A stretch of DNA of 64,000 bases, taken from positions 1-64,000 of IMG/VR virus record IMGVR_UViG_3300009085_000002; one strand, 5' to 3'. Below, piece by piece: positions 51,843 through 60,400 of the stretch. Both the position numbers and the translations under genes were made by a program. The notes below the pieces were generated by a model. The model was not told the origin of the DNA, searched no databases, and saw nothing but the letters and a program-made list of their open reading frames with translations. Source of the stretch: a virus. Every line of letters starts with the position of its first letter. Positions within the stretch are counted from its first letter, which is position 1.

Positions 51843-54800
51843 ATGATATGTCCAAATTTTAATGATAAAAAAGTTAAAGAAGAATTTACTGAATTAGTAA
51901 ATGTTTTAGGTGAAAAGGTTGCATATCATGTATGGAATTTAAATAATGGATATCATTTAGATAAAGCTTCTAATGGTAAAGATAGTAAATTATTTAATGA
52001 TCTACTTAAATTATATAAAGATAATAGAAGCTTAGCAATTACAAGTAAAGCAAAATATTATTCAAGTAATATAAATTCTAAAATAAGTAAATCTGATGTA
52101 GATGAGAATAATGAACCTATATTAGAAGAGTTAAAAGAAGATAATATAAAAGATTTACTTCCCAAAACTTTAGTAAATGATAAAAAATTTACTATAGTGG
52201 AAGATAAAACTTTACTAGAAATTAGATCATTAAAAAGAAAGAGAGCTAAACTTAGAAGAGAAAGTAAAGATATACAAAATAGAGATGATATAAATAAACA
52301 GATATTAAAAATAGATCAATTAATAGAAGAAAAAGAAGATGATATTAAGAATATTAGAAGTATGGAAGCTATTAGTGATCTTGAAGATATTAAGAATAGA
52401 GATTTTAAGTTAATAGATTCTTACTTAGAACATTCTACTGAATTAGACTTTGATGATCTGGATTATATTAAGAATATAATTAAATTCTGGCAAAAAGCTG
52501 GAGATTTTACTAATGGCAGAAATCATATATTCTTTGATGAATATGATTTAAATAAATTAGAATTGGTACACAAATTTCAGTCTTGGAAGAATAATGCAGA
52601 TTTGTACTATGACAAATTAACAGATATATTAAAAGCTAAAATAGAACTATTTGTTAATAAACAGTTTCCAAATGCCAATTTGACAACTGATGATATATTT
52701 AAAATTACTAAAGATATAGGATGGTTTACTGCACAAACTATGGATATTAGTGAAATTAATAATATAATGCTTCAAGCAACCCATCAGGCAGTTAAGATAG
52801 AAAATAATAGAGCTTTTAATGAGTTTAAAGAAAGAACTGAAGAGTTAGATAAATTATATGATAAAGCTAAAAAAGCTGGAACTTCTTTATATGGTAATAA
52901 TTGGAAAGATTTATTTAGACAAGAAGATGAAAATGGTTTTGAAACTGGGGGATTAACTTATAGAATTTCTCAGAAGTTTTGGGATAACAGAATGGAATTT
53001 TATAAGAAAACTAGAGGAGTATCTTTTAATAAAGCAGTACAAGCTAAATTAACTTGGAGAAAAAATAATGAAATATTCTTTGACCCTAGAATATTATTTC
53101 CAGATCTAGAAATATATAATAAACAATATTCAGAAGAATCTAAGACTAAATTAGAGGATGAATTAAAAGAAGTATTAGGCTCTGATTATGATAAATATTA
53201 TAATAAAGCTAAAGAAGCCATAGAAACTTTTAAAGAGTATAGAAAAGCTTCATTTGATTATATAGAATCTGTTGGAGAAAATATTGAGAATGCAAAAGAG
53301 ATATGGAATGCAGAACATTCTCCATATTATTATATGGATAATATAGATGGAGAAAAATATCAAAATAAATATGCTATAAGTGCTGAGGAATTTATAAAAG
53401 CTATACCCCAAGATAAAAATGGATATTATGATGAGAAGTATAAAAAGATAGAAAGAAATATAGATATAAAAAACTATCATTCTTTTATATCAGATATTTT
53501 AGTTACTTTAAAAAATATAGTACCTCCTGAAGTATCTAAAGATATACATATTAATAGTTTACCTATACTAGATAAAGGTATAACAGAAGAATTTTCTGCA
53601 AATGGTATGCAATTAGGTATTAAACCTTTTTGGAATAAATTACAAGATAATTTAGCAAAAGCAACTAGAGAATCTGGATTAGAGGTAGGTTTAAATATTC
53701 CTAGAAATGTAGAGGGTGAAGAAATAAAAGAAGTTAAGTTTAATATTCCTATGAATATTAAATCTATAGTTGATAGAAAAATTGAATTAGAAAAAATTAA
53801 ATGGGAAAATGAGAATGGAGAATTACCTTCAGAAGAGTGGGAATCTTTAAGAAGGAAAGAACTAACAGATCAAATAAGTAAGAGTAAGAGTTGGGATTTA
53901 CCCGCATTGATAAAATTCTATACTATGGCTGCCGTAACTTATAAACATAAACATTTAGTAGAAGATCCTATTAAAGCTATTAAGAGTATTATAGCTGAAA
54001 GTAAAGGAGAAGTTACCAATAGGACAGGTATACCAGTTCAAAGAAGAGATGGTAAAACAATAGATAATAAAGATCTTAAACATCTTAAAGATCAGTTTGA
54101 TTATTACTTTCAGAATTTCTTAGGTGAACCTGGTAAATCTCCAGAAGGAATTTCTGAGACAAAGAAAGTTTATACTACTGAAGAAAAACAGTTACTTGAA
54201 GATTATAATACAGAATTAAAAACTTTAGAAGATAGATACAATAAAGGAGAATTTAATAATAGAGAAGATTTATATGTTGCACATAAGAATATTTTAGAAG
54301 AAAGAATAAAACATTTAGGAGGTAAAAGATCCACTGGTAAATATGGTGATATGATTCTTAAGTATTATCAACTTAAAGTTATGGGTTGGAATGTTAAAGC
54401 TGGTATTGCTAATATGGGATTTGGATTATTATCTAATTTAGTGCAAGGTGCAGAAGGAAGACTCTATACTAATGGATCTTTATTTAAAGCTTATAATATA
54501 GTATTTAAGAATTCTTTATTGGGTAGAATATTACCTAGTGATAGTAAAATGAAGAAAAAAGTTAGAGCTTTAATGGAAAAATTTGATGTATTAAAAGATG
54601 CATCACAAGAACTTTTCTTTAGTAGAACTCCTTCTAATGTATCTATTAAACTTAAAAAATTAGCTCCTTATGAAATAACTAAATCTACTGAATATATTAA
54701 TCAAGCTCCTATAATGATTGCTGTATTGATGGATACTAAAGTAGGAGATAAGTCTTTATGGGATTTATATGATGAAAATGGGAATTTAACTGAAAAAATA

Positions 54801-55631
54801 GATGAATCTATTATAGACCAGGTTAAAGTTAAAATTGATAAAACTAATAAGATAAATCATGGTAACTATGATAGTTTAGATTCTCCATTAATGGCTAAAA
54901 AAACTTGGATAGGTAGAGCAGCATTACAATTTAGAGTATGGGCATTAATGGGCTTTTCTAATAGATTTAGGAAAGAATATCCTGATTATCAATTAGGTAT
55001 ACAAAGAAAAGGTAGATATAGATCTGTTATAGATATATTTGGTAAGACTAGACCAGAACAATATTCTATAAATAGGGCAGGTAAATATAAAAATTTACTA
55101 GCAACAATGGATGTACTAAAAGTTAATTTACAGTATCTTATAAAGAAGTTAAGCTTTAACAAAATATACTCTGGGTTAACTTTTGAAGATGAAGGATTTA
55201 CTGAAGTAGACGCTGCAAACATGAGAGCAAATTTAACTGAACTTATTATCTATGCTTCTATGTATGGGTTTGGCGCATTAATTTCAGCAATTGCTTATGA
55301 TGATGAAGATAAAGAAGAAATGAATGCTAGAATTGCAATGGCAAACTTTTTAATGAATTCTTTATCTAGAGTTGAATCAGATGTTATGTATTATATATCT
55401 CCAGTTCAGATGGAACAATTACAGAAAAATCCTATAGCAGTTGCAGGTCTAGTAGAAGATACTTATAAAATAGTAGAAGGATTCCAAAGGTTAATTAATG
55501 GAGAAGATATAATTAAATCTGGCCCAGATAAAGATAGAAGTTTCTTATTAAGAGAAACTTTAGACTGGTTACCTTTAGGATCTCAAGTAAATAGAACAGT
55601 AAAATCTATGCAAGAAAGATTCAATCAATAA
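51843..55631 (+). CDS. Large virion-associated protein
   Basis: A 1262-residue protein with a two-base gap from the RNA polymerase gene. It begins MICPNFNDKKVKEEFTELV, then NGYHLDK and SKLFNDL, an N-terminal segment that recurs in large proteins of crAss-like phages (from memory). Much of it is helical and charged. Residues 850-880 (YQLKVMGWNVKAGIANMGF) and a Gly/Ala-rich hydrophobic stretch near 1130-1150 (ELIIYASMYGFGALISAIAY) may contact membranes. It is likely packaged or ejected with the polymerase. Function unknown. A bidirectional terminator follows. Confidence 0.6.
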   Translation: MICPNFNDKKVKEEFTELVNVLGEKVAYHVWNLNNGYHLDKASNGKDSKLFNDLLKLYKDNRSLAITSKAKYYSSNINSKISKSDVDENNEPILEELKEDNIKDLLPKTLVNDKKFTIVEDKTLLEIRSLKRKRAKLRRESKDIQNRDDINKQILKIDQLIEEKEDDIKNIRSMEAISDLEDIKNRDFKLIDSYLEHSTELDFDDLDYIKNIIKFWQKAGDFTNGRNHIFFDEYDLNKLELVHKFQSWKNNADLYYDKLTDILKAKIELFVNKQFPNANLTTDDIFKITKDIGWFTAQTMDISEINNIMLQATHQAVKIENNRAFNEFKERTEELDKLYDKAKKAGTSLYGNNWKDLFRQEDENGFETGGLTYRISQKFWDNRMEFYKKTRGVSFNKAVQAKLTWRKNNEIFFDPRILFPDLEIYNKQYSEESKTKLEDELKEVLGSDYDKYYNKAKEAIETFKEYRKASFDYIESVGENIENAKEIWNAEHSPYYYMDNIDGEKYQNKYAISAEEFIKAIPQDKNGYYDEKYKKIERNIDIKNYHSFISDILVTLKNIVPPEVSKDIHINSLPILDKGITEEFSANGMQLGIKPFWNKLQDNLAKATRESGLEVGLNIPRNVEGEEIKEVKFNIPMNIKSIVDRKIELEKIKWENENGELPSEEWESLRRKELTDQISKSKSWDLPALIKFYTMAAVTYKHKHLVEDPIKAIKSIIAESKGEVTNRTGIPVQRRDGKTIDNKDLKHLKDQFDYYFQNFLGEPGKSPEGISETKKVYTTEEKQLLEDYNTELKTLEDRYNKGEFNNREDLYVAHKNILEERIKHLGGKRSTGKYGDMILKYYQLKVMGWNVKAGIANMGFGLLSNLVQGAEGRLYTNGSLFKAYNIVFKNSLLGRILPSDSKMKKKVRALMEKFDVLKDASQELFFSRTPSNVSIKLKKLAPYEITKSTEYINQAPIMIAVLMDTKVGDKSLWDLYDENGNLTEKIDESIIDQVKVKIDKTNKINHGNYDSLDSPLMAKKTWIGRAALQFRVWALMGFSNRFRKEYPDYQLGIQRKGRYRSVIDIFGKTRPEQYSINRAGKYKNLLATMDVLKVNLQYLIKKLSFNKIYSGLTFEDEGFTEVDAANMRANLTELIIYASMYGFGALISAIAYDDEDKEEMNARIAMANFLMNSLSRVESDVMYYISPVQMEQLQKNPIAVAGLVEDTYKIVEGFQRLINGEDIIKSGPDKDRSFLLRETLDWLPLGSQVNRTVKSMQERFNQ

Positions 55632-55651
55632 TACAGATAGTAAAAAAAAAT

Positions 55652-55676
55652 AAGTCCTCAATTAAGAGGACTTTTT
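55652..55676. terminator. Bidirectional intrinsic terminator
   Basis: An 8-bp perfect stem AAGTCCTC/GAGGACTT (55652-55659, 55666-55673), 6-base loop, with a T run on the right and an A9 run on the left. It separates the rightward cargo genes from the leftward genes that begin at 55852, acting for both. Confidence 0.85.
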
Positions 55677-55684
55677 AGTTATTA

Positions 55685-55852
55685 TTATTTATATTTTCTT
55701 AAAATATCTTGAATTGATTTAAGTTTATAAGGTAATTTACTTTGTAAAGTTAATAGATGAAACTGTGCTGACATTGCTAAATAAGTGTCCTTTAATGCTT
55801 CATTAATTTCATCTACAAGGGCACTTATTTTTTTAATGTCATCTTGTTTCAT
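55685..55852 (-). CDS. Small helical protein (55 aa)
   Basis: A 55-residue frame from ATG 55852 (MKQDDIKKISALVDEIN) to TAA 55685. It is an all-helical, charged sequence with two probable helices and a basic C-terminus. It ends just past the bidirectional terminator at 55652-55676, the expected place for the last leftward gene, and is not antisense to any gene. Function unknown. Confidence 0.5.
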   Translation of the reverse strand: MKQDDIKKISALVDEINEALKDTYLAMSAQFHLLTLQSKLPYKLKSIQDILRKYK

Positions 55853-55866
55853 AATTAATTTTAATT

Positions 55867-56355
55867 TTATTTTATTCTACCACATACTCTATGTGCTACA
55901 TAATACTTAGATTTAAGGTTTATATAGAAAAACCAAATATTTTGATTAGTTATATTACAATTTTTTAAGAACTCATAGATTTCTTTAGTTAAATTTGCTC
56001 TTAATAGGTATAACCATTTCCATTCATAACAAATAGATAATTTATCTGCATAACATAATTTAGATGGATTTACTTTATCTTCTATTGAATAATACCTAGA
56101 ATGATATTTAATAAAATTATACCATTTTTTTCCAAATATACCTATTATTTTAGCACCTAATAAAGGATGTGTTTTTCCTTCCTGCCCATCTATATTAGAT
56201 TTTCCCCAATAACCTAAATCATGAATAAAAATTGCTATCCATATCCTAGGATCATAAGGAAATCCATATAATTTAATCCAAGCTATTAATACAAATATAG
56301 GATGTATAAAAAAACAATGTACACCGAATAGAATTGATTTTGTACCTATTTTCAT
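55867..56355 (-). CDS. HD-domain phosphohydrolase-like protein
   Basis: A 162-residue protein with the HD pattern: IFIHDLGYWG (His-Asp pair near residue 44), HPLLGAKII, KYHSRYYS (second His region) and CYADKLSI (the conserved Asp). These are the metal-binding residues of HD hydrolases, which cleave phosphate esters such as nucleotides. The first 25 residues are hydrophobic (VHCFFIHPIFVLIAWIKL). A possible role is to modify host or phage nucleotides; the substrate is unknown. Alternative: an HD-like protein that has lost activity, but all four conserved positions are present. Confidence 0.65.
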   Translation of the reverse strand: MKIGTKSILFGVHCFFIHPIFVLIAWIKLYGFPYDPRIWIAIFIHDLGYWGKSNIDGQEGKTHPLLGAKIIGIFGKKWYNFIKYHSRYYSIEDKVNPSKLCYADKLSICYEWKWLYLLRANLTKEIYEFLKNCNITNQNIWFFYINLKSKYYVAHRVCGRIK

Positions 56356-56438
56356 TATATTTATAAAATTTGTTACTAAATCGGTTTAGTTCTTATTAGT
56401 TTAATTGTAAGTACCTAAATGAATACTTTATATTACTT

Positions 56439-56762
56439 TTATATCTTTTTTAAACATTCCATAGATAATCTATGATAAAAGTTGTTTATTTCTTTTTTAT
56501 CTAAAGTATTATTTAATAAGTCACTCAATTCATTTGTGATATTCATGGTAAACGCATCAATACTAACAGATTGAGATCCTGAAAGAATATATTCTGATAT
56601 ATCTTTGTTAGATATATTAATCTTAGTTATTTTAAACCCAGCAGGAATGGGCTCAACTTCATTAACTTCTTTTATAAAATTATTTATAGGAGGATCATAT
56701 TCTCCAGTAATTAAAAAATTACTATCTCCTAGAATAATACTTACTACAACTTCTTTTTGCAT
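56439..56762 (-). CDS. Hypothetical protein (107 aa)
   Basis: A 107-residue soluble protein from ATG 56762. The N-terminal half has beta-like strands (EVVVSIILGDSNFLITGEYDPP) and the C-terminal half is helical. It overlaps its upstream neighbour by 19 bases. No family recognised. The 83 bases between it and the 55867 gene hold nothing that could be identified. Confidence 0.55.
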   Translation of the reverse strand: MQKEVVVSIILGDSNFLITGEYDPPINNFIKEVNEVEPIPAGFKITKINISNKDISEYILSGSQSVSIDAFTMNITNELSDLLNNTLDKKEINNFYHRLSMECLKKI

Positions 56763-56932
56763 AAATTAATTATTATTGTTTTTCTAATATTTTTTGAACT
56801 GGTGTAAAATATAACCCAATAACCTTTTTTAATTTTATAAAAGGAAAATTTAAATAAAACTTTTAATGAAGAATATATAAAACCTATTAAGGATAGTATT
56901 CCACAAATTATTAATATAGTGACTTTATCCAT
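56744..56932 (-). CDS. Small membrane protein (62 aa)
   Basis: A 62-residue protein from ATG 56932, with a hydrophobic N-terminal helix (about residues 4-23, VTILIICGILSLIGFIYSS) followed by a basic polar tail with many Lys. It overlaps the following gene by 19 bases and starts two bases after the DUF932-like gene ends. Function unknown; probably anchored in the inner membrane. Confidence 0.5.
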   Translation of the reverse strand: MDKVTILIICGILSLIGFIYSSLKVLFKFSFYKIKKGYWVIFYTSSKNIRKTIIINLCKKKL

Positions 56933-56934
56933 TT

Positions 56935-57648
56935 TTAATTAATTAGAGGAGTTATGAAATTATGTAGATCTATATGTTTTTGTATAAACGTAATAGGATG
57001 AGTTAATTTTAAAGATTCTGTAATATGATTATACATATCCCACATAGTATATTCTCTATCAGTTATTTTCCTAAAATTAGTTGAATTATATAACTGATCT
57101 TTTATACAATTTAATTGAATTGAATTAATAATATTTTCTTCTAGAAACATTCTACCTATTAATTCTGCATTAATTTTAGAATTAATAGCTACATTATCCA
57201 TTTTATTTTTATCTTGTAGTAATCTTTCAAATGTTTCTTGAATACTTTCAATACCTATTCTTATTTTTTCTTTAGCAATTTCATTAGCATTTCCAGTATG
57301 TTTTCTTTTCAGATTAATTTCTCCACAGATCATTCCATTTGTACATGCATATACAACTGCACCAACTGCAAGTCCAAAGCTCATAGATTTATCATAAGAA
57401 TTTTTAAATCCTAGTCTCATACCAATGTTAGAATTACTTGATTGAATATCAAATAAACCTATAAATTTATCTCCTTCTAAAGTAGATTTATAATTTTCAT
57501 TTAGAATAATTAAATTATTTTTATGGCATTCTTCTTCAATTAAATTTAGTATAAATTCATTTGGTATAGGAGTATATGTATTTGTTTTCTCTGGTAAAGG
57601 TGCATTTAATAAAATATCCCTATCTGGAATTAAATTTAATTTTATCAT
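56935..57648 (-). CDS. DUF932-like phage protein
   Basis: A 237-residue protein. The middle part (GMRLGFKNSYDKSMSFGLAVG, then VYACTNGMICG) fits the DUF932 family, which is widespread in phages and plasmids and is often found near replication genes; its function is unknown. The N-terminus starts MIKLNLIPDRDILLNAPLPE. The C-terminal part is helical and looks like a dimerisation region. It lies in the leftward run on the replication side. Confidence 0.65.
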   Translation of the reverse strand: MIKLNLIPDRDILLNAPLPEKTNTYTPIPNEFILNLIEEECHKNNLIILNENYKSTLEGDKFIGLFDIQSSNSNIGMRLGFKNSYDKSMSFGLAVGAVVYACTNGMICGEINLKRKHTGNANEIAKEKIRIGIESIQETFERLLQDKNKMDNVAINSKINAELIGRMFLEENIINSIQLNCIKDQLYNSTNFRKITDREYTMWDMYNHITESLKLTHPITFIQKHIDLHNFITPLIN

Positions 57649-57674
57649 ATTTTCTATAATATTTAAGTTATAAA

Positions 57675-58052
57675 TTAACGATATACTTCAATAATAGCAT
57701 CTGGATTTTCTTTGCAGGCTTTTAAATATTTCTCAACCCAAGGAATAAAATTATCATAAGTTCCCCACCCATTTGGTGAATTAAATTTTTTGAATCTTTC
57801 AGGGTCTTTTATCATTAAAGTTAGGCCAATAGATAATTTTTTAATTATGTCCTTTGCTTTTACTACTCCAACTTCTTCTGGTCTCCATAATATTTCATAA
57901 ATTCCAGCTTCACTAGCCATTTTATATAAGTTGTGTGTAATATTAGCTTCAAATATAGTTTCTTTTTCAATCTTAAAATCTTCATGACCACACTCAGTAC
58001 AAATAAAGGTAACTATTTTTCTTTCTTCAACTAGATAAACACTTAAGCTCAT
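57675..58052 (-). CDS. Conserved phage protein with a CxxC pair
   Basis: A 125-residue protein containing EANITHNLYKMASEAGIYEI, LWRPEEVG and FNSPNGWGTYDNFIPWVEKYL, segments typical of a short conserved phage family of unknown function (recognised from memory). An insertion near residue 18 holds one CTEC pair, which may bind metal. The C-terminal helix ends in CKENPDAIIEVY. It is in the leftward run and ends 26 bases before the DUF932-like gene. Confidence 0.6.
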   Translation of the reverse strand: MSLSVYLVEERKIVTFICTECGHEDFKIEKETIFEANITHNLYKMASEAGIYEILWRPEEVGVVKAKDIIKKLSIGLTLMIKDPERFKKFNSPNGWGTYDNFIPWVEKYLKACKENPDAIIEVYR

Positions 58053-58058
58053 ATTTAT

Positions 58059-58229
58059 TTATTTTTCTATAATTTCATATTCAAATGATATATCTTCTTC
58101 TGTTATATCTACAATAGACTCTTTTATACTTTTTAAATCTTCTTGTTCTATATCTGATAAGCTATAAATCATTTCTTTTCTTTTTAAATCCATAAGTTCC
58201 TCTAGTGGAACTAATACATATTTTGTCAT
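58059..58229 (-). CDS. Small acidic protein (56 aa)
   Basis: A 56-residue frame from ATG 58229 to TAA 58059, strongly acidic (IEQEDLKSIKESIVDITEED) and helical. Its start overlaps the stop of the 58226-58540 gene as ATGA, and it ends six bases before the next gene, so it fits the run exactly. Function unknown. Confidence 0.5.
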   Translation of the reverse strand: MTKYVLVPLEELMDLKRKEMIYSLSDIEQEDLKSIKESIVDITEEDISFEYEIIEK

Positions 58230-58540
58230 ATATTTTTAGATTTTTTTAATTTAGTTAATTCTTTAATATGGTATTCTAACCACTTTATTCTAATTTCTTT
58301 ATTATTTGGATCCCAATAAAAAAGATTATAAGTAGGATCATAAAATATACCTTTCTTTGGCTCATGTAATTCTATGAAGTTATATAAATTTTGTTTTTCA
58401 TTATAATCAATAATACCTACGAAACATATACCTGAAATATAACAGCATAATCCATTTTTTTCATATGGCATATTTTTTTCATGCTTTAATGCTTTAACTA
58501 CTATTTTTAATAAAGTTAAAATACTTCTTTTTCTTGCCAT
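58226..58540 (-). CDS. Hypothetical protein (104 aa)
   Basis: A 104-residue basic protein from ATG 58540. The start is helical (KRSILTLLKIVVKALKHEKN); the middle has CCYISGICFVGIIDYN and the C-terminal part is a charged helix (EIRIKWLEYHIKELTKLKK). No family recognised. It follows the small hairpin at 58561-58584. Confidence 0.5.
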   Translation of the reverse strand: MARKRSILTLLKIVVKALKHEKNMPYEKNGLCCYISGICFVGIIDYNEKQNLYNFIELHEPKKGIFYDPTYNLFYWDPNNKEIRIKWLEYHIKELTKLKKSKNI

Positions 58541-58560
58541 CTTTATAATTTTAAATTAAA

Positions 58561-58584
58561 TAGTCTAGTATTTCTACTAGACTA
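58561..58584 (-). terminator. Perfect 10-bp hairpin, probable terminator
   Basis: TAGTCTAGTA, TTTC loop, TACTAGACTA: a perfect 10-bp stem. On the minus strand it is followed by TTTAATTTAA, a weak T-rich tail. It lies 13 bases past the end of the 17-codon gene at 58597-58650, in front of the 58540 gene. Confidence 0.55.
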
Positions 58585-58596
58585 TTATTACACAAT

Positions 58597-58650
58597 TTAA
58601 CAACCTCCGCCACCTTTAGGTTTCTTTGGTTTCTTAGGTTTTTTTGCCAT
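58597..58650 (-). CDS. Tiny Lys/Pro-rich peptide (17 aa)
   Basis: ATG 58650 opens MAKKPKKPKKPKGGGGC, with three KKP repeats and a Gly4-Cys end, then TAA. The base pattern codes for this repeat in a way that is unlikely to be chance, and a -7-like box (TATATTTG on the minus strand, 58672-58679) and a hairpin (58561-58584) flank it. Function unknown: a charged tail with a reactive Cys could be a crosslinking or nucleic-acid binding peptide. Confidence 0.45.
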   Translation of the reverse strand: MAKKPKKPKKPKGGGGC

Positions 58651-58671
58651 AATTAATATAAATTTAGATGC

Positions 58672-58679
58672 CAAATATA
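58672..58679 (-). promoter_or_regulatory. Possible -7 box of Bacteroidota promoter
   Basis: The minus strand reads TATATTTG, matching TAnnTTTG, 22 bases upstream of the ATG of the tiny peptide at 58650. No TTTG sits 20 bases further upstream. Confidence 0.3.
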
Positions 58680-59042
58680 CTAAAGTTTTTTATATTTTTT
58701 AAGTAATTTCTTAGCTTTATTTATTACTTCTTGTCTAGGCTCTACTTTATAAATTTCGAACCAATAACCTGATATAAGATATTTAGATTTTAAAGGTTTA
58801 TAGAAATAAAGCTCAGGAAAACATTTTTTAAATATAGTATTATCATATACATAGACTATACTATTTAATTCAAACATGAGCCAACCACAAATTCCACAAA
58901 AATCAGTATGCTCAGTATTAAAATTCTTATCAAAATTCCTATAAATATTAAATCTTACACGAGGTTTTATAATACCTGAAGTAAATTTTAAATAGTACAA
59001 ACATACTAACTTATTCCAATAGTATTTTAAGTATTTTATCAT
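58680..59042 (-). CDS. Hypothetical protein (120 aa)
   Basis: A 120-residue protein rich in Tyr, Lys and Phe from ATG 59042, overlapping the RusA-like gene by four bases. It contains CGICGWLMFELNSIVYVYD (one CxxC-like pair) and a helical basic C-terminus. It resembles several aromatic-rich small proteins of Bacteroidota phages, from memory. Function unknown. Confidence 0.5.
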   Translation of the reverse strand: MIKYLKYYWNKLVCLYYLKFTSGIIKPRVRFNIYRNFDKNFNTEHTDFCGICGWLMFELNSIVYVYDNTIFKKCFPELYFYKPLKSKYLISGYWFEIYKVEPRQEVINKAKKLLKKYKKL

Positions 59043-59569
59043 ATCTTATAAATTATAAATATTAATTCTCTTTCTTCTAAAGTATTACAGTTAATCCAGG
59101 TATATGGTCCTTCTTGAGTTATATATTTTATATTATCATTAGGTATTATATCTAATCTAATAGTCTTATTACCTAGATCTGCATCTTGTGATTGTAATAC
59201 ATCTAAAAATACTTTAGACCATAAATAACCATAGTTTCCTATATCCCAATTAGGCTCATATTTCTTAGAAGGTATTTTCCAACAAATTTCTTTATTTCTT
59301 CTTTGGACAGAACCAAAATTAATAGGTACTTTTAATTGAGTTTCTATGGCTATAGGAAAAGTAGTTACAGAAATATTAGCCCAGTCCTGATTATTAGCCA
59401 AGTATTTCTTCATATTTTCTACAACTATTTTCCTAGTCTGGGGGTGCATATTTCCTGAATATAATTGATTTCCATTAATTTTTAAATACTTATTAGGAGC
59501 TTTCTTATTATTTGTACAAGCAATATGTGTTGGAAACTCTTTATATATAATTTTATGTAATATTTTCAT
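59039..59569 (-). CDS. Possible RusA-like Holliday junction resolvase
   Basis: A 176-residue protein. The region NWDIGNYGYLWSKVFLDVL (Asp, Asn, Lys and Asp at the expected spacing) resembles the DxxN...K...D.L pattern of RusA-type resolvases. A later IIPNDNIKYITQEGP may be the end of the fold. RusA-like enzymes cut branched DNA formed in replication or recombination. It lies directly after the DNA polymerase C-terminal exon (six-base gap). The match is by eye only. Confidence 0.45.
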   Translation of the reverse strand: MKILHKIIYKEFPTHIACTNNKKAPNKYLKINGNQLYSGNMHPQTRKIVVENMKKYLANNQDWANISVTTFPIAIETQLKVPINFGSVQRRNKEICWKIPSKKYEPNWDIGNYGYLWSKVFLDVLQSQDADLGNKTIRLDIIPNDNIKYITQEGPYTWINCNTLEERELIFIIYKI

Positions 59570-59575
59570 AATATA

Positions 59576-60400
59576 TTATTTAGACCAACAATTAGATATT
59601 TTAACATCTACAACCACTGGAACTTTTTTTAATATTATTTGTCCTGCTTTTATCATAAGTTCTTGTAATTTAGCTTTCCATAGCTCTGCTTCACTTTTTA
59701 AGCACTCAGTTTGTAATTCATCATATATCTGAAGAATAATTCCAGCATTCCATTCATTATCATCTATTTCGTCTTGTATATAAATCATTGCTTGCTTAAT
59801 AATATCTGCATTAGCGCCTTGTATAGGAGAATTCATAGATGCCCTATTTATACTACCTAACCATTTATTTTTAGAAGGTGTATTAGGATTATCTTGAATA
59901 TAATTCCATTTTGGAAATTGTCTTATTCTTCTAAAAGGTTTAGGAGTTCTAATATAACCATAAGTTTGACCAAATAAACCCCTTTCTTTTAAAAAAGCTT
60001 CTACTTTAGGAACTTTAGAAAAGAATTTTTTAATTATCTCTTTTGCTAGATCTACAGATATACTAGCTGTATTGGATAATTTATATTCGGTCATACCATA
60101 GCTCAAGCCAAAGTCGATGGTTTTCTGTAAGTATCTATAAGTAATTGAAGGATTATGAGGATAAGGCTCATTAACCCTACTAATATCTATATCAAATGTT
60201 TCACTACATAATATACTATGAAGATCTTTTCCTTCTTTAAATGTATTAATCCATAGAGGTTCTTCAGATAATTCAGCTATTATCCTTAGTTCCATATTAG
60301 AATAGTCTCCCCCAACAATAACATAATTATCATCCCTTGGTATAAAACAACTTCTAATTATAGTACCTAGCTTACCCTTACGTGGTATCTGATTTAAATT
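59576..60400 (-). CDS. polA: Family A DNA polymerase, exon 2
   Basis: The second exon starts at NLNQIPRKGK (Asn = codon 60400-60398) and runs 274 residues to the stop at 59576. It carries motif A VGGDYSNMELR (Asp), the finger region LQKTIDFGLSYGMT (motif B), and motif C ILQIYDELQ with the second catalytic Asp. The ATG and GTG codons before the Asn belong to the intron and would give a truncated protein, so the ORF on its own is not the mature product. Together with exon 1 the enzyme has about 660 residues, a normal size for this family. Confidence 0.85.
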   Translation of the reverse strand, partial: NLNQIPRKGKLGTIIRSCFIPRDDNYVIVGGDYSNMELRIIAELSEEPLWINTFKEGKDLHSILCSETFDIDISRVNEPYPHNPSITYRYLQKTIDFGLSYGMTEYKLSNTASISVDLAKEIIKKFFSKVPKVEAFLKERGLFGQTYGYIRTPKPFRRIRQFPKWNYIQDNPNTPSKNKWLGSINRASMNSPIQGANADIIKQAMIYIQDEIDDNEWNAGIILQIYDELQTECLKSEAELWKAKLQELMIKAGQIILKKVPVVVDVKISNCWSK

